DNA from: a virus
IMG/VR virus record: IMGVR_UViG_3300048023_000715
Coordinates: 1-42,887 of that record
Reading direction: 5' to 3' (one strand)
Length of the DNA stretch: 42,887 nt
The notes under the pieces are model-generated. The model worked only from the letters and a program-made list of their open reading frames with translations, was not told the origin of the DNA and made no database searches. Of the stretch, positions 8,499 to 15,481 are shown one piece after another; positions within the stretch are counted from its first letter, which is position 1; each line of letters starts with the position of its first letter. The translations under genes and the position numbers were made by a program.

Positions 8499-9184
8499 TG
8501 GTATCAAGAACCGCAAATATTGCAAGTCGTGCATACGATGAAGGCTTGCGTAAATTTATGATTAATATGTATAATCACACTGCACTAGGATTAGCAGTAA
8601 GTGGTTTTATTGCATACCTAACTTTTACAACAGGTATGATTTATAGTATGGGCAGCTTAATGTGGCTGTTTATGTTTGCTCCTTTAGGAATGATATTATA
8701 TTATAGTTTCGCAGGACGAAACTGGAGCTTACAAGGTATTACACGTTTTTACTACATTTTTACAGCAGTAATGGGTGTAAGTATGAGTACAATTTTTGTG
8801 GTGTATACAGCGACGAGTATAACTCAAGTATTTTTTATCACAGCAGCAACATTCGCAGCCGCCAGTCTCTACGGATATACAACAAAACGTGATCTCACCA
8901 CTATGGGTAGTTTTCTCATTGTAGGCTTGATTGGTATTATTATTGCTAGTATTGTAAATATTTTTCTAGCAAGTTCCGCATTTGCATTTGCAATTAGTAT
9001 TATCGGTGTGCTTATTTTTGTAGGTATGACAGCTTGGGATACGCAGACAGCAAAGAACTTGTATATTTCGGCACCTAATATGGATGTAGCTGAAAAATAT
9101 GGTGTGCAAATGGCACTTAGTTTATACTTAGATTTTGTAAATCTATTTCAATTCCTATTAATGTTATTAGGAAATAGAGAATAA
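8498..9184 (+). CDS. Bax inhibitor-1 / YccA-YbhL family membrane protein
   Basis: A 228-residue integral membrane protein with about seven hydrophobic helices between residues 27 and 225. The family signature lies near the end: VGMTAWDTQTAKNLY, then MALSLYLDFVNLFQFLLMLL. Bacterial BI-1/YccA members act at the inner membrane; E. coli YccA modulates FtsH proteolysis, and other members have been linked to ion leakage. A phage copy may steady the host membrane or temper FtsH-type quality control during infection, which is inference. The length is normal for the family. It overlaps the MazG-fold gene by one base. Confidence 0.85.
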   Translation: MVSRTANIASRAYDEGLRKFMINMYNHTALGLAVSGFIAYLTFTTGMIYSMGSLMWLFMFAPLGMILYYSFAGRNWSLQGITRFYYIFTAVMGVSMSTIFVVYTATSITQVFFITAATFAAASLYGYTTKRDLTTMGSFLIVGLIGIIIASIVNIFLASSAFAFAISIIGVLIFVGMTAWDTQTAKNLYISAPNMDVAEKYGVQMALSLYLDFVNLFQFLLMLLGNRE

Positions 9185-9189
9185 TTTAC

Positions 9190-9218
9190 TTGACTCCTAT
9201 TAGTTATTACGCTATAAT
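9190..9218 (+). promoter_or_regulatory. Strong sigma70-type promoter
   Basis: TTGACT (9190-9195), a 17-base spacer and TATAAT (9213-9218) give a near-consensus host-type promoter. Predicted transcription starts near 9225, about 19 bases before the exonuclease ATG. It would drive the overlapping gene series that runs to the terminator at 13385. Confidence 0.8.
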
Positions 9219-9237
9219 GTAAGAAACTAGTAGGAGT
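9193..9237 (+). promoter_or_regulatory. Inverted repeat that can hide the dexA-like ribosome site in read-through mRNA
   Basis: ACTCCTATTAGTT (9193-9205) pairs with AACTAGTAGGAGT (9225-9237) with one mismatch or wobble, across a 19-base loop. The right arm contains TAGGAG, the ribosome site of the gene at 9244. The -10 box lies in the loop and predicted transcription starts at the first base of the right arm. Read-through RNA would therefore form the hairpin, while RNA from the internal promoter would not. An ATTTTT run follows, so weak terminator activity is also possible. Confidence 0.65.
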
Positions 9238-9243
9238 ATTTTT

Positions 9244-9768
9244 ATGATTCACGGAATGATTGATCTTGAAACACTTGATGTTACCCCAAGTGCAAGTGTA
9301 TTAACAGTTGGCGGAGTTAAGTTCGATCCTTACGGCGATTCAGAACCACATAGTGAGTTTTATTACAAGTTGGATTTAGATACACAAGACCGCAGTGTAA
9401 ATGACGATACAATTGCTTGGTGGGCAACTCAAGATAAAAAAGTACAAGACGAAGCATTTGGCACAGAAGGCAGAGAACACGTTGATGTGTTTTTAGATAG
9501 TTTGCCTAAATGGATGGTAGGTGTTGATGTGTTATGGGGACACGGCTATGGTTTTGATATTACTATACTTGAAGATATGTTAAGGCAGCGTGGAAAAAAC
9601 ATTCCGTGGCAGTTTTGGCAAGTACGTGATAGCAGAACATTATTTGCTATGGCAAAAGTAGATCCACGTAAAGCAATGCAAAGTGATTTGCATAATGCAC
9701 TAGCAGATGCATACTTCCAGGCAAAAGGTGTCCAAATGGTTTACAAGGAGTTAGGTCTTTGCGCATAG
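9244..9768 (+). CDS. dexA: DexA-like 3'-5' exonuclease (DEDD superfamily)
   Basis: A 174-residue nuclease. The first acidic motif is MIDLETLDVTPSASVLTVGG (D7, E9), the usual start of T4 DexA and Rv2179c-type exonucleases. The second is WGHGYGFDITILEDML with an acidic residue, and the third is HNALADAYFQAKGV (H-x4-D). Members remove nucleotides from 3' ends of DNA or RNA; T4 DexA degrades DNA and is nonessential. It is the first gene of a sigma70-driven block and has a TAGGAG ribosome site 7 bases before ATG. Confidence 0.8.
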   Translation: MIHGMIDLETLDVTPSASVLTVGGVKFDPYGDSEPHSEFYYKLDLDTQDRSVNDDTIAWWATQDKKVQDEAFGTEGREHVDVFLDSLPKWMVGVDVLWGHGYGFDITILEDMLRQRGKNIPWQFWQVRDSRTLFAMAKVDPRKAMQSDLHNALADAYFQAKGVQMVYKELGLCA

Positions 9769-9983
9769 AAGGATTGACTGAAGAACAGTGTCGCATATTA
9801 GATAAAATGTGGGTGGCTGACACAGTAGAAGAATTATATGATTTTTTCAAATCATTATCTGAAGAAGAATACAATATGGCGATTGTATTACAAGAACTAT
9901 TAATACAAGAAATAAGCGAAGAAGAATCTAAAAATTTAAAACTAGCACAAAATATGCTAAACAACATAGGAGTAAAAATATGA
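9759..9983 (+). CDS. Small acidic helical protein, TTG start
   Basis: A 74-residue very acidic, helical protein (LTEEQCRILDKMWVADTVEE, then FKSLSEEEYNMAIVLQELL). The start is TTG at 9759, placed 8 bases after AAGGAG and overlapping the exonuclease end; no suitable ATG exists. It ends in TGA overlapping the next ATG. No known domain was recognised. Because it is translationally locked between the exonuclease and small replication-region genes, it may be a partner or inhibitor protein, but this is only context. Confidence 0.6.
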   Translation: MRIEGLTEEQCRILDKMWVADTVEELYDFFKSLSEEEYNMAIVLQELLIQEISEEESKNLKLAQNMLNNIGVKI

Positions 9984-10159
9984 CAGATGGTCCATTTAAG
10001 AATGCATTCAACGCAGATACCGAAGGAGTTGTCAGACGAGAGATTATTACATATCGTATGAAAGACGGAATGATGGTAAAAGAAGAAGCAAGTCGTGATT
10101 ATTACAAGTCTGGTGATTACCACGATACGCAAAACAACAAACCACTAGCAGTACAGTGA
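9980..10159 (+). CDS. Small conserved hypothetical protein (59 aa)
   Basis: The frame starts with ATG at 9980 behind AGGAG (9968-9972), overlaps the previous stop as ATGA and ends at TGA 10157-10159. The protein includes VVRREIITYRMKDGMMVKEE and ASRDYYKSGDYHDTQNN. The pattern of a short strand, DGMM turn, strand, then DYY..GDYHDT resembles small proteins common in marine T4-like phages. No function is known. Both overlaps and the ribosome site strongly support a real gene. Confidence 0.75.
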   Translation: MTDGPFKNAFNADTEGVVRREIITYRMKDGMMVKEEASRDYYKSGDYHDTQNNKPLAVQ

Positions 10160-10440
10160 TGCAAGAAAGTCCAATAAACACACTTCAGCAGTTAATGACA
10201 ATTACTATGGAAGAGTGTGGGGAACTTACACAACGATGCAGTAAGATTATGCGCAAGTATAAAACTTTAGACTTGATCGATGAACAACAACGTGCTAAAC
10301 TGTTAGAGGAAGCAGGCGATGTATTTTGTATGCTAGAACTTATGAGTGAGCACGGTATATTTGATTGGTATGAAATTTTAAATCGTGCAGATATAAAACG
10401 TGATAAATTAAAAAAGTGGAGTACACTAATAAATGCTTAA
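10159..10440 (+). CDS. MazG-like NTP pyrophosphohydrolase (short form)
   Basis: A 93-residue all-alpha protein with the MazG-type metal motif: TMEECGELTQRCSKIMRK (EExxE-like) and LLEEAGDVFCMLELM (ExxxD). Such proteins hydrolyse nucleoside triphosphates to monophosphates; phage versions have been proposed to alter nucleotide pools or alarmones. ATG at 10159 overlaps the TGA of the preceding gene; a GTG one codon upstream is possible. It is the second MazG-fold protein in the window and lies in the replication operon, in contrast to the late-block copy at 8136. Confidence 0.7.
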   Translation: MQESPINTLQQLMTITMEECGELTQRCSKIMRKYKTLDLIDEQQRAKLLEEAGDVFCMLELMSEHGIFDWYEILNRADIKRDKLKKWSTLINA

Positions 10441-10666
10441 AACTTGGGACATACACGGAATTAAAAACGATATAGATAGAATTTTCTTAAATGAATCTGA
10501 TCAAAATCTAACCGGTGATGAAACTTTTAATTGCAAAAAAGATTTATATCGTATAAAATGGTATGTAGAAGAGGCGCTTGCCAAGTGTCATAGTTATGAA
10601 GGCGAAACAGAATTTGTTAAAAAACACGAAAGAATTGCAATGATAAAGGCATTAAGCGAAAGATGA
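10433..10666 (+). CDS. Small conserved hypothetical protein
   Basis: A 77-residue, charged, largely helical protein (KTWDIHGIKNDIDRIFLNES, then YRIKWYVEEALAKC). No transmembrane region, metal motif or known domain is visible. It overlaps the MazG-like gene by 8 bases and the gp44 gene by 4 bases, so it is embedded in the replication operon. It lies where T4 relatives may carry clamp-loader accessory genes, but it is much too short and unlike gp62, so no such claim is made. Confidence 0.6.
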   Translation: MLKTWDIHGIKNDIDRIFLNESDQNLTGDETFNCKKDLYRIKWYVEEALAKCHSYEGETEFVKKHERIAMIKALSER

Positions 10667-11577
10667 AAGAATTATGGGTAGAAAAATATCGTCCAAAAAC
10701 AGTGGACGGGTATGTATTTAGAGATGACGCACAACGTAATCAAGTAAAGACTTGGATCAAAGACAAAACTATTCCACATTTGCTGTTCAGTGGCAATGCT
10801 GGAATTGGTAAAACTACTCTTGCTAAGTTGTTGTTTAATGAGCTAGATGTTAATCCATTAGACATACTTGAGATTAACGCAAGTCGCACAAATAGTGTAG
10901 ATGATGTGCGTGATAAGATTGTTGCGTTTGTACAGATGATTCCTTTTGGTGACTTTAAGGTTGTACTACTTGATGAGGCTGATTACTTGTCGCCAAACGC
11001 ACAAGCGGCATTACGTGGTGTGATGGAGGAGTATCATACTACAAGTAGATTTATTTTAACTTGTAACTATCCCAACAGAATTATTCCTGCTATCCACAGT
11101 AGATGCCAAGGCTTCCATATTGCTAAGATTGACCAAACAGAGTTTACAGCAAGAGTTGCAGAGATTCTTATCACAGAAGGTGTGACTCCAGACTTGGATA
11201 CACTTGACACTTATGTAAAAGCAACTTATCCAGACTTGCGTAAGTGTATCAACACAGTACAAATGAACAGTGTAGAAGGTGTGCTTACAAAACCTAACGA
11301 AGGTGACAGTGGCGAAGCAGACTGGAAACTGGATATGGTTGAGCTGTTCAAGGCAGGCAAGATTCACGATGCTAGAAAACTGTTGTGTGGTACTGTGAGA
11401 GCAGAAGAAATGGAGGAAATATATCGTTGGCTTTATGACAATATTGAACTTTTCGGAACAGACGAACAACAGGATCAAGCAGTGCTAATTATTAAGCAAG
11501 GGTTGGTGGATCATACATTAGTTGTAGATCCAGAAATAAACTTAGCAGCAACATTAATTAGATTAGGAGCATTATGA
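10663..11577 (+). CDS. 44: Sliding clamp loader ATPase subunit, T4 gp44-like
   Basis: A 304-residue AAA+ ATPase. It starts with [14 protein letters not shown], the canonical beginning of clamp-loader subunits. Walker A is GNAGIGKTT (44-52), Walker B is VVLLDEAD (100-107), sensor 1 is [10 protein letters not shown] and the arginine-finger SRC is at 146-148. In T4, four gp44 subunits and one gp62 load the gp45 clamp onto primer-template junctions. Its length is close to T4 gp44. A gp45-type clamp is encoded at 36830, while no gp62 candidate is recognised in this window. Confidence 0.9.
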   Translation: MKELWVEKYRPKTVDGYVFRDDAQRNQVKTWIKDKTIPHLLFSGNAGIGKTTLAKLLFNELDVNPLDILEINASRTNSVDDVRDKIVAFVQMIPFGDFKVVLLDEADYLSPNAQAALRGVMEEYHTTSRFILTCNYPNRIIPAIHSRCQGFHIAKIDQTEFTARVAEILITEGVTPDLDTLDTYVKATYPDLRKCINTVQMNSVEGVLTKPNEGDSGEADWKLDMVELFKAGKIHDARKLLCGTVRAEEMEEIYRWLYDNIELFGTDEQQDQAVLIIKQGLVDHTLVVDPEINLAATLIRLGAL

Positions 11578-11915
11578 CATATGTAGTAAATGATCAGTGT
11601 ATCAAGTGCAAACATATGGATTGTGTAGAAGTGTGCCCTGTAGATTGTTTCTATGAAGGGGAAAATATGCTTGTGATTAATCCAATTGAATGTATTGATT
11701 GCGGTGTATGTGAACCTGAATGTCCTGCAGATGCAATCCTTCCTGACACAGCTCCTGGTATGGACAAGTGGGTCGAATTTAATCAAAAATATGCAGATAT
11801 GTGGCCGGTTATTACTGAAATGCGTTCTGAAGATGTACCCGAAGATGCAGACGAATGGCACGGTGTAGAAAATAAAATGGAGCATTTTTCTGAAGCTCCA
11901 GGAAAGGGAGATTAA
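11574..11915 (+). CDS. fdxA: Seven-iron ferredoxin, FdxA type ([3Fe-4S][4Fe-4S])
   Basis: A 113-residue ferredoxin matching the bacterial FdxA family end to end. It begins [20 protein letters not shown] and then has CPVDCFYEG and [17 protein letters not shown]. All nine family cysteines are present (C9, C12, C17, C21, C25, C40, C43, C46, C50), including the spacing that gives one [3Fe-4S] and one [4Fe-4S] cluster. The C-terminal tail ([18 protein letters not shown]) also follows the family. It probably carries electrons in the host cytoplasm; the partner is unknown. It overlaps gp44 by one codon behind AGGAGC and is followed by ThyX three genes later. Confidence 0.92.
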   Translation: MTYVVNDQCIKCKHMDCVEVCPVDCFYEGENMLVINPIECIDCGVCEPECPADAILPDTAPGMDKWVEFNQKYADMWPVITEMRSEDVPEDADEWHGVENKMEHFSEAPGKGD

Positions 11916-12124
11916 TGTTAAGCAAAAAATGTAAATTACACTTAGACTCAGTAGGCGAAACAGGCTTACAACATATGGGTAAAGCATTGATGGTGGCACT
12001 AAAACTACAGTTACTTGTACCTGTGGTTATTATACATAGTGTAGCACCAAGATATTTTACAAAAACAGCAACCAATGTAATGCGGAGTATTTTAGATGAC
12101 AGAAAACAAAAAACTAATAAATGA
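11915..12124 (+). CDS. Small DUF6356-like membrane-associated protein
   Basis: A 69-residue protein with a helix GLQHMGKALMVALKLQLLVP leading into VVIIHSVAPRYFTKTAT. The pattern (H.DSVGE...H...A......L...IH...P..FT.T.S) resembles the short DUF6356 family found in alphaproteobacteria and phages. The hydrophobic centre (about residues 24-42) may be membrane inserted. The start overlaps the ferredoxin stop (TAATG). Family assignment is by eye and function is unknown. Confidence 0.55.
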   Translation: MLSKKCKLHLDSVGETGLQHMGKALMVALKLQLLVPVVIIHSVAPRYFTKTATNVMRSILDDRKQKTNK

Positions 12125-12278
12125 TTTAGTTAGAATAAATGTACTGGAAGAAGAAATAGAGTATTACAAAAGTTTATTGCAGCCTCACGATACAGGACAT
12201 ATTCATACTACAATTGGATTCCTAAGTCAAAGACTATCAAATTTAAAAGGAGAATTAGCAGAATGGCCGTTCGCTTAG
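12096..12278 (+). CDS. Small coiled-coil hypothetical protein
   Basis: A 60-residue protein with two helical segments, INDLVRINVLEEEIEYYKSL and FLSQRLSNLKGELAEW, separated by a His-rich turn (PHDTGHIHTT). The heptad-like spacing suggests a short antiparallel coiled coil. It overlaps both the preceding gene and thyX. No homologue with known function was recognised. The ribosome site of thyX lies within its last codons, so translation coupling with thyX is likely. Confidence 0.55.
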   Translation: MTENKKLINDLVRINVLEEEIEYYKSLLQPHDTGHIHTTIGFLSQRLSNLKGELAEWPFA

Positions 12279-12955
12279 TAAGCTATAGTAAAGCAACAAA
12301 AGATTTTGAAGCAGAAGGATTAACAGACCTTCAAGAATTAATTGCGTTTTGTGCTAAGGTATCAAACCCTGCTGCGCAAATCAATTCAGAAACAAGCGAA
12401 CGCTTGATTAAGTACTTGATTAAACATCAACATTGGTCTCCTTTGGAAATGGTCAATGCTGTGATTGAAATTGAAACTACTAGAGATATTGCACATCAAA
12501 TTGTAAGACATAGGAGTTTTGCTTTTCAAGAATTTAGTCAGCGTTATGCTAATCCTGAAGAAATGGGCGAAGTATTTGTTACTAGCGAAGCACGTTTACA
12601 AGACAATAAAAATAGACAAAACAGCATTGATTTGGACTTATCAGAAGATGGTATGGCCGAACTAGTAGTAAAGTGGGAAGAAATGCAACAAGATGTATGT
12701 TTTGCTGCTGGTCGTGCATATGAATGGGCAATTAACAACGGTATTGCAAAAGAAGTAGCAAGAAAAGTATTGCCAGAAGGATTGACTAAAACAAGATTGT
12801 ATATGAACGGTACTATTCGTAGTTGGGTGCATTACATTGAACTACGTAGTGCAAACGGTACACAAAAAGAGCATATGGAAATTGCAAAAGCTTGTGCAGA
12901 AGTAATAGCTGAAATTTTTCCATTAGCAAAAGATATTGATGCCGCCGACCATTGA
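12263..12955 (+). CDS. thyX: Flavin-dependent thymidylate synthase ThyX
   Basis: A 230-residue ThyX. The family signature RHRSFAFQEFSQRY is at residues 82-95 (RHRxxSxxExSxRY type). Other conserved parts are HWSPLEMVNAVIEIET, REVA-like KEVARKVLPEGLTKT and YIELRSANGTQKEHMEIA. ThyX makes dTMP from dUMP using methylenetetrahydrofolate and NADPH with FAD, and supplies thymidine nucleotides for phage DNA synthesis. The AAAGGAG ribosome site lies upstream of the ATG. It sits in the same early operon as gp44 and the ferredoxin. Confidence 0.93.
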   Translation: MAVRLVSYSKATKDFEAEGLTDLQELIAFCAKVSNPAAQINSETSERLIKYLIKHQHWSPLEMVNAVIEIETTRDIAHQIVRHRSFAFQEFSQRYANPEEMGEVFVTSEARLQDNKNRQNSIDLDLSEDGMAELVVKWEEMQQDVCFAAGRAYEWAINNGIAKEVARKVLPEGLTKTRLYMNGTIRSWVHYIELRSANGTQKEHMEIAKACAEVIAEIFPLAKDIDAADH

Positions 12956-13205
12956 AACAGAAATTTACTTTATTGAACGTTTTGCCTATTTTCCTGTTCG
13001 TAGTACTTTCAGCAAAAAACGTATATGGTTAAAAAAGTTTTGGCAAGGTGAGATATTTTACGATGCAATGGGCAGGCCGCCAATAAAAGGTAAATCCTGG
13101 AAACTCTTGTACACAGAAAATGAATATCTAATGTATTTGATACGTAAAGAAAAACCTGATGTGCAAGGTGAATGGATCCCAAAATATCCTAGTTTGTTGC
13201 CATAA
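12939..13205 (+). CDS. Small hypothetical protein, tandem paralogue of the next gene
   Basis: An 88-residue basic, aromatic-rich protein. The block RFAYFPVRSTFSKKRIWLKK, then FYDAMGRPPIKGKSW and YTENEYLMYLI aligns by eye with the next gene (RFALLP, WL, YYDWPPRK, YTEANGIVAML). Both look like one compact beta-rich fold. ATG at 12939 overlaps the end of thyX; an in-frame TTG lies one codon earlier. No known domain was recognised. Confidence 0.6.
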   Translation: MPPTIETEIYFIERFAYFPVRSTFSKKRIWLKKFWQGEIFYDAMGRPPIKGKSWKLLYTENEYLMYLIRKEKPDVQGEWIPKYPSLLP

Positions 13206-13210
13206 ACGAA

Positions 13211-13405
13211 ATGGTAAAAAGCCTTTATAAAGATTGTTGGCAAAGACGGTTTGCTTTGTTACCAAAGTGTACAAATAATGGCGATGTACTTTGGTTAGTA
13301 CATTACTATGAATACATACAATATTACGACTGGCCTCCGCGAAAAGTTATGAATAAAACAATTTACACGGAGGCTAATGGTATTGTTGCTATGCTAAAAA
13401 CATAG
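13211..13405 (+). CDS. Small hypothetical protein, tandem paralogue of the preceding gene
   Basis: A 64-residue protein, shorter than its neighbour but with the same order of features: CWQRRFALLPKC, VLWLVHYYEYIQYYDWPPRK and TIYTEANGIVAMLKT. A local duplication is the simplest explanation. Its TAG stop lies inside the right arm of the intrinsic terminator at 13385-13415, so it is the last gene of the early operon. The ribosome site is weak. Confidence 0.6.
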   Translation: MVKSLYKDCWQRRFALLPKCTNNGDVLWLVHYYEYIQYYDWPPRKVMNKTIYTEANGIVAMLKT

Positions 13406-13415
13406 CAACTTTTTT
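13385..13415 (+). terminator. Intrinsic terminator ending the 9.2-13.4 kb operon
   Basis: GTTGCTATG (13385-13393), a 7-base loop and the perfect complement CATAGCAAC (13401-13409), followed directly by TTTTTT. It works for the plus strand. On the minus strand the U-run equivalent is missing, so phoH is probably not stopped here in the same way. It lies between convergent genes. Confidence 0.9.
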
Positions 13416-14133
13416 ACACTAAATCGCCGTAAATTTCTAATACTTCTTTTACAACTTCGTGTCTTTCAATATCTCCTTGTTTGAAATTACACACATCAAT
13501 GTGTTTGGTGTCTTTACGTTGTATTTGCGTAACAAAATCAATAAGCCCATTATCTTTTATTCTGTCCGCTTGTGCTAAGTCACCTGTGACGACCATTTTA
13601 CTTTCGCTACCAATTCTAGTAAGTAGCATTTTCATTTGATTCGGAGTAGCATTTTGCATTTCGTCAGCAATGATATATGCGTTTTTAAATGTTCGTCCAC
13701 GCATATATGCAAGAGGTGATATTTCTATTACACCTTCTTTTATCATACCTTCAATTTCGCCAGCATAGAAATACTCTCTAAATACATCAAAAATAGGTCT
13801 TGTCCACGGCGCCATTTTTTCTTCCAGTGTACCTGGTAAGAATCCAAGATCCTCGTCAGCACTTACTGCCGGTCTTGTCACAATAATTTTATCCACATCA
13901 TTTTGTATAAAACTTTTTACAGCAGATTGACAGGCTAATAGTGTTTTACCTGTACCTGCAGGACCAATACCAAATACAATGCTTTTAGCATCATTCATTA
14001 ATGATAACACATATTTTTCTTGATTTCTGTTACGGGGGATAATGTCAATAGTTTTTGACTTTTTTGGAAGAAAGTTGTTAAATTTTACAACGTTGTTGCT
14101 TGCTTGCCTTTTGGCTTTAGCTTTTGCACCCAT
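13414..14133 (-). CDS. phoH: PhoH-like P-loop ATPase
   Basis: A 239-residue protein of the PhoH family and the only minus-strand gene here. Walker A is GIGPAGTGKTLLA (about 55-67); RPAVSADEDLGFLPG and ADEMQNATPNQMKMLLTRIG are family hallmarks, and VTGDLAQAD follows. PhoH is very common in marine phages, with an RNA- or phosphate-linked role proposed but not settled. The ATG at 14133 is chosen because AAAAAGGAG lies 7 bases upstream; a GTG at 14169 would give 12 more residues but has no ribosome site. The basic N-terminus (MGAKAKAKRQ) is unusual. Confidence 0.9.
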   Translation of the reverse strand: MGAKAKAKRQASNNVVKFNNFLPKKSKTIDIIPRNRNQEKYVLSLMNDAKSIVFGIGPAGTGKTLLACQSAVKSFIQNDVDKIIVTRPAVSADEDLGFLPGTLEEKMAPWTRPIFDVFREYFYAGEIEGMIKEGVIEISPLAYMRGRTFKNAYIIADEMQNATPNQMKMLLTRIGSESKMVVTGDLAQADRIKDNGLIDFVTQIQRKDTKHIDVCNFKQGDIERHEVVKEVLEIYGDLV

Positions 14134-14169
14134 TAAATGTCTCCTTTTTATGGAAGCAGATGAGACCAC

Positions 14170-14183
14170 GCAGGTCCCCCTGC
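14170..14183 (-). promoter_or_regulatory. Small GC hairpin with GNRA-type loop in the phoH leader
   Basis: Read on the minus strand, GCAGG-GGGA-CCTGC forms a 5-bp GC stem closed by a GGGA (GNRA) loop, about 37 bases before the phoH ATG. Just upstream on that strand is TGTAAATA, a poor match to the late element. It may stabilise the 5' end of the phoH message; this is suggestive only. Confidence 0.35.
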
Positions 14184-14252
14184 AATGTATTTACATCAAA
14201 GGGTAAATCATTAAGTACGTGTTGAATTCTGTAGAGGTTAGATTAGTATCGT

Positions 14253-14260
14253 GATAAATA
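14253..14260 (+). promoter_or_regulatory. T4-like late promoter element GATAAATA
   Basis: GATAAATA lies 20 bases before the ATG at 14280, with GCGAGGA as ribosome site between. It is in the divergent gap between phoH and the late block and would start the transcript that leads to the lysis genes. Confidence 0.65.
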
Positions 14261-14279
14261 TACTAAAGCGAGGACTACT

Positions 14280-14786
14280 ATGGCTATCTTAGATACTTTA
14301 GACGTAATAAAAAATTTACAAACTATTCACGACGACGATAAGGCTTTTACAGTCTTAAAGGATTTTGAAAGAGTAATTGATAGCTTAGGGCTTTATGTAT
14401 TTGATAATTGGAGCGAGGGCGAATTAGCAGCAGGTCCTAGAATTGAAAGACATTGGGTATCTTGTTCATTTATGTGGCCACGTAAAAATATGCCAGATCC
14501 TGCTGGCGGTAAAATTTTATTAGATTATGGTTGCAAGTTATCGTACGAAAAAAGTGAAATAATTAAAGCTAGACAAATCCGCAAACCAAGCGATATTCGT
14601 CCAGGTACAAAAAAAGGTAAACTAGATAAATTGCCTGTTTGGATAGTAGAAATTAAAATGCCCAAAAGTTTAATATTAGACATTTATAGCGGCGATAGAG
14701 ATCTTTACAACAACAAAGAAGAAAAAGAAGAACAAACAATAGCGCCAACTGAAACTGCACCACAGGCAGATCCGGGAGTAGTATAA
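14280..14786 (+). CDS. Conserved marine T4-like phage protein, probably virion or assembly
   Basis: A 168-residue protein. The central part (VFDNWSEGELAAGP, then RHWVSCSFMWPRKNMPDPAG and LLDYGCKLSYEKS) forms a compact alpha/beta block that I recognise in pattern from marine T4-like phages, without a known function. The C-terminus is a charged linker and a Thr/Pro/Ala tail. It follows a late-type promoter and overlaps the next gene (TAATG). Late expression and its neighbours suggest a structural or assembly role. Confidence 0.55.
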   Translation: MAILDTLDVIKNLQTIHDDDKAFTVLKDFERVIDSLGLYVFDNWSEGELAAGPRIERHWVSCSFMWPRKNMPDPAGGKILLDYGCKLSYEKSEIIKARQIRKPSDIRPGTKKGKLDKLPVWIVEIKMPKSLILDIYSGDRDLYNNKEEKEEQTIAPTETAPQADPGVV

Positions 14787-15481
14787 TGGGTTTAAAAAAT
14801 GGCGACTTACGTGATCTAGTAAATCCGGTTTTTGAAATAGATAATTTTAAAAGTAAAATGGGCGACGACGAAGATATTTGTGTCATAAGTTTTAGTGTCA
14901 AAGAAGCTAATGCTGCAAATGATTTAGTTGAATTTATTGAAAAATCTTATGATTTTGTTTTAGATGCAGATTCAACTGCCAGCGAACTTGATAACGGTAT
15001 ACACAAAGTATTTGTAGAAATTGAAAGAAATAACAGTGTTAATGACAATATTGTTGAAATGATATACGGTGTAGGCGAATTGACTGCAAACGAATCTTTC
15101 AAGTTTAGATACTATAAAAACTTTCGTAGTTACGATGCGAATATTGGAAATTTACAAGAAATGGTACCAATTGATGCAAGGACATATAGTTTAACAGTTG
15201 TAGAAAACGCAGAAACATTTTTTTCAAATCTACCAGGAAAAGTAGATTTCATTGGAGAAAATGTAATTGTAAAAAAAGTTTATGCTGATGCATTACAATT
15301 TGCTATTAAAGATTTTGATAAAACAGAACATATTAAAATAGAAGAAAAAATTAACATAGATGCATATCCTGAAATATTATTTTTAACTAAATACCTTGGA
15401 GACTACAACGTTACTAAATATGGTGACAAGACGTTAACACTGGAAAATAATGGACATACACTCGTGGTCGAAAGACTATAA
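14786..15481 (+). CDS. Conserved hypothetical late protein
   Basis: A 231-residue acidic protein (MGLKNGDLRDLVNPVFEIDN at the N-terminus). It alternates beta strands and short helices with repeated acidic turns. No enzyme motif, signal peptide or membrane segment is seen. Its start is coupled to the stop of the preceding gene and its end overlaps a cysteine-rich small gene in another frame. These three probably form a late unit and the first two may interact. No function is assigned. Confidence 0.55.
   Translation: MGLKNGDLRDLVNPVFEIDNFKSKMGDDEDICVISFSVKEANAANDLVEFIEKSYDFVLDADSTASELDNGIHKVFVEIERNNSVNDNIVEMIYGVGELTANESFKFRYYKNFRSYDANIGNLQEMVPIDARTYSLTVVENAETFFSNLPGKVDFIGENVIVKKVYADALQFAIKDFDKTEHIKIEEKINIDAYPEILFLTKYLGDYNVTKYGDKTLTLENNGHTLVVERL

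Noticed and set aside
9647-10132. Long minus-strand open frame across the dexA end and small genes
   Set aside because: It is antisense to three overlapping plus-strand genes with ribosome sites, and its translation has no recognisable domain.
10433-10666. Possible gp62 clamp-loader small subunit before gp44
   Set aside because: The protein is only 77 residues and shows none of the expected length or pattern of gp62.
11686-11868. Second plus-strand frame within fdxA
   Set aside because: No ribosome site, and it lies wholly within a strongly conserved gene.
11511-11999. Minus-strand open frame opposite the ferredoxin gene
   Set aside because: The plus-strand frame encodes a full FdxA with all ligands; the minus frame is a shadow with Cys/Phe-rich low-quality sequence.
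14183-14197. TGTAAATA on the minus strand as a late promoter for phoH
   Set aside because: It matches the late core poorly at the first positions and has no second example of this form in the window.
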